DNA from: Acidobacteriota bacterium
GTDB lineage: Bacteria; Acidobacteriota; Vicinamibacteria; Marinacidobacterales; Marinacidobacteraceae
Assembly (NCBI GenBank): GCA_022828085.1
Contig: JAJEIY010000073.1
Span: 41,001-105,000, forward strand
Reading direction: 5' to 3'
DNA length: 64,000 bases
Below are positions 61,502 through 64,000 of the stretch, in pieces; position 1 is the stretch's first letter; each line of letters starts with the position of its first letter. Below the pieces are notes generated by a model. The model saw only the letters and a list, made by a program, of their open reading frames with translations. It was not told the origin of the DNA and did no database searches. Made by a program: the position numbers and the translations under genes.

Positions 61502-62562
61502 ATGTCCGGACCTGACCGCGAAGCCCGGGCCGGCGGTCTCGACTACCGGACCGCCGGCGTGGACATCGACGAGGCAGACCGCGCGCTGGACCGCATTCGC
61601 CCGCTGGTCGCGAGCACCCGCCGGCCCGAGGTATTGAGCGACGTGGGCAGCTTCGGGGGCCTCTTCCGGCTGAACACCGCCGGCTTCGAGCGGCCGGTGC
61701 TGGTGGCCTCGACGGACGGCGTGGGGACCAAGCTGCGCGTGGCGCGGGACGCCGGACGCCATGAGGTCCCGGGCTACGACCTCGTCACCCACTGCATCAA
61801 CGACATCCTCGTCCAGGGCGCCGAACCGCTGTTCTTCCTGGACTACCTGGCCATGGGCCGGCTCGACGCCGGCGTCGCCGAGGGCGTGATCCGCGGGATC
61901 GTGAACGCCTGCCGGGAGTTCGGGGTGGCCCTCCTCGGCGGCGAGACCGCGGAGATGCCCGGGTTCTACCCGGGCGGCGACTATGACCTGGCGGGCACCA
62001 TCGTCGGGGTCGTCGAGGAGGAACACATCCTGGACGGGAGTTCGGCGGTGCCCGGCGACGTGCTCATCGGCCTTCGCTCGTCCGGGCTCCACACGAACGG
62101 CTACTCGCTGGCGCGCGCCATCGTGTTCGAACGGCTGGGACTCGGGATCGATGACATCCTGCCGGAATTGGGCGTCACGGCGGCGGACGCCCTGCTGGCG
62201 CCGCATCGCTGCTACCTGCCGGAGCTCCGCCCGCTGCTGCGCCACCGGAGCCTGCGAGCCCTCGCCCACATCACCGGCGGCGGAATCAGCGACAATCTTC
62301 CCCGGGTCCTCCCACGAGGCACGTCCGCCGAGGTGAACCTTGATTCGTTCCGCCTTCCTCCGCTTTTCCGGTTGCTGGCCGACGCCGGCCGGATCGCCGA
62401 GGGGGAAATGCTGCGGACGTTCAACTGCGGTGTGGGTCTCATCGCGGTGGTGGCGGCTCGCGACGAGCGAACCATCCTCGAAACCCTCTCCGGCGCCTTC
62501 CGCCTCGGCGAAGTGACGGCCGCCGCCGACCCGCCCCGGGTGCGGTACCGGGGTTGCCTCGC

Positions 62563-62566
<4 letters not shown>
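61502..62566 (+). CDS. purM: Phosphoribosylformylglycinamidine cyclo-ligase
   Basis: This 354-residue enzyme forms the imidazole ring of AIR in purine synthesis. It begins with DYRTAGVDIDEADRAL, then VLVASTDGVGTKLRVA (ATP/substrate motif), LLGGETAEMPGFYPGGDYDLAG and HITGGGISDNLPRVLP, all diagnostic. ATGA overlap with purN shows coupling. It is divergent from the peptidase gene. Confidence 0.97.

Positions 62567-64000
<1,434 letters not shown>

Overview
The window is GC-rich, gene-dense bacterial chromosome. The best lineage clue is the TonB-dependent receptor at 54383-57241: it has an N-terminal carboxypeptidase-regulatory-like domain of the Oar type that is abundant in Acidobacteriota. Two large sortilin/VPS10-type beta-propeller proteins, PYROXD2-like flavoproteins, secreted peptidases and serine hydrolases fit a marine or host-associated acidobacterium; Gemmatimonadota is an alternative. 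The gene set is aerobic (Cu/Zn superoxide dismutase, PQQ dehydrogenase with cytochrome c, Rieske oxygenase, sarcosine-type oxidase, acyl-CoA dehydrogenase-like protein). This placement is inference; no rRNA is present to settle it.

Layout: 1-6.4 kb holds recQ (cut by the window edge) and an operon of two FAD oxidoreductases plus an NRAMP-like transporter that has lost the metal-site residues. 6.7-9.9 kb is an accessory islet with two stand-alone P-loop ATPases, a fused antitoxin-like gene and a decayed gene end. 9.9-14.2 kb carries sodC and an operon for diheme cytochrome c, PQQ alcohol dehydrogenase and a YVTN propeller lipoprotein. 14.3-18 kb has a GcvT-like protein and a Rieske oxygenase separated by a Fic protein. 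18-21 kb has an Rnl5-type RNA ligase facing a methyltransferase/hydrolase pair across a three-unit, 32-bp-period palindrome array. 21-32.7 kb holds two paralogous VPS10-type propeller genes, with a 3.8-kb accessory islet (ATPase, RHH antitoxin-like, HNH endonuclease, unknown gene) between them, and an amino acid permease. 32.8-43.3 kb has tadA, tRNA-Ser(CGA), an odd HATPase-REC-winged helix fusion, a serine hydrolase, an acyl-CoA dehydrogenase lacking its catalytic base, a small His/Cys membrane protein with an ABC-2 exporter, and a sarcosine oxidase-like enzyme. 43.3-45.5 kb is another accessory islet (VapBC-like pair and a fourth ATPase). 45.6-51.3 kb has a secreted nuclease, a SNF2 ATPase with a partner, and a rhomboid protease. 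51.4-54 kb is argGH. 54.4-61.4 kb has the TonB receptor, lipoproteins, an MFS transporter and a secreted Xaa-Pro peptidase. 61.5-64 kb is purM-purN-tyrS.

Three themes recur. (1) Eight intergenic copies of a two-hairpin palindromic element occur across 52 kb, several at accessory islet edges and with compensatory stem changes. (2) Stand-alone ATPase and Fic genes each sit behind a short AT-rich dyad. (3) Co-directional genes are tightly coupled, with ATGA, GTGA, TTGA or TGATG overlaps in most operons.
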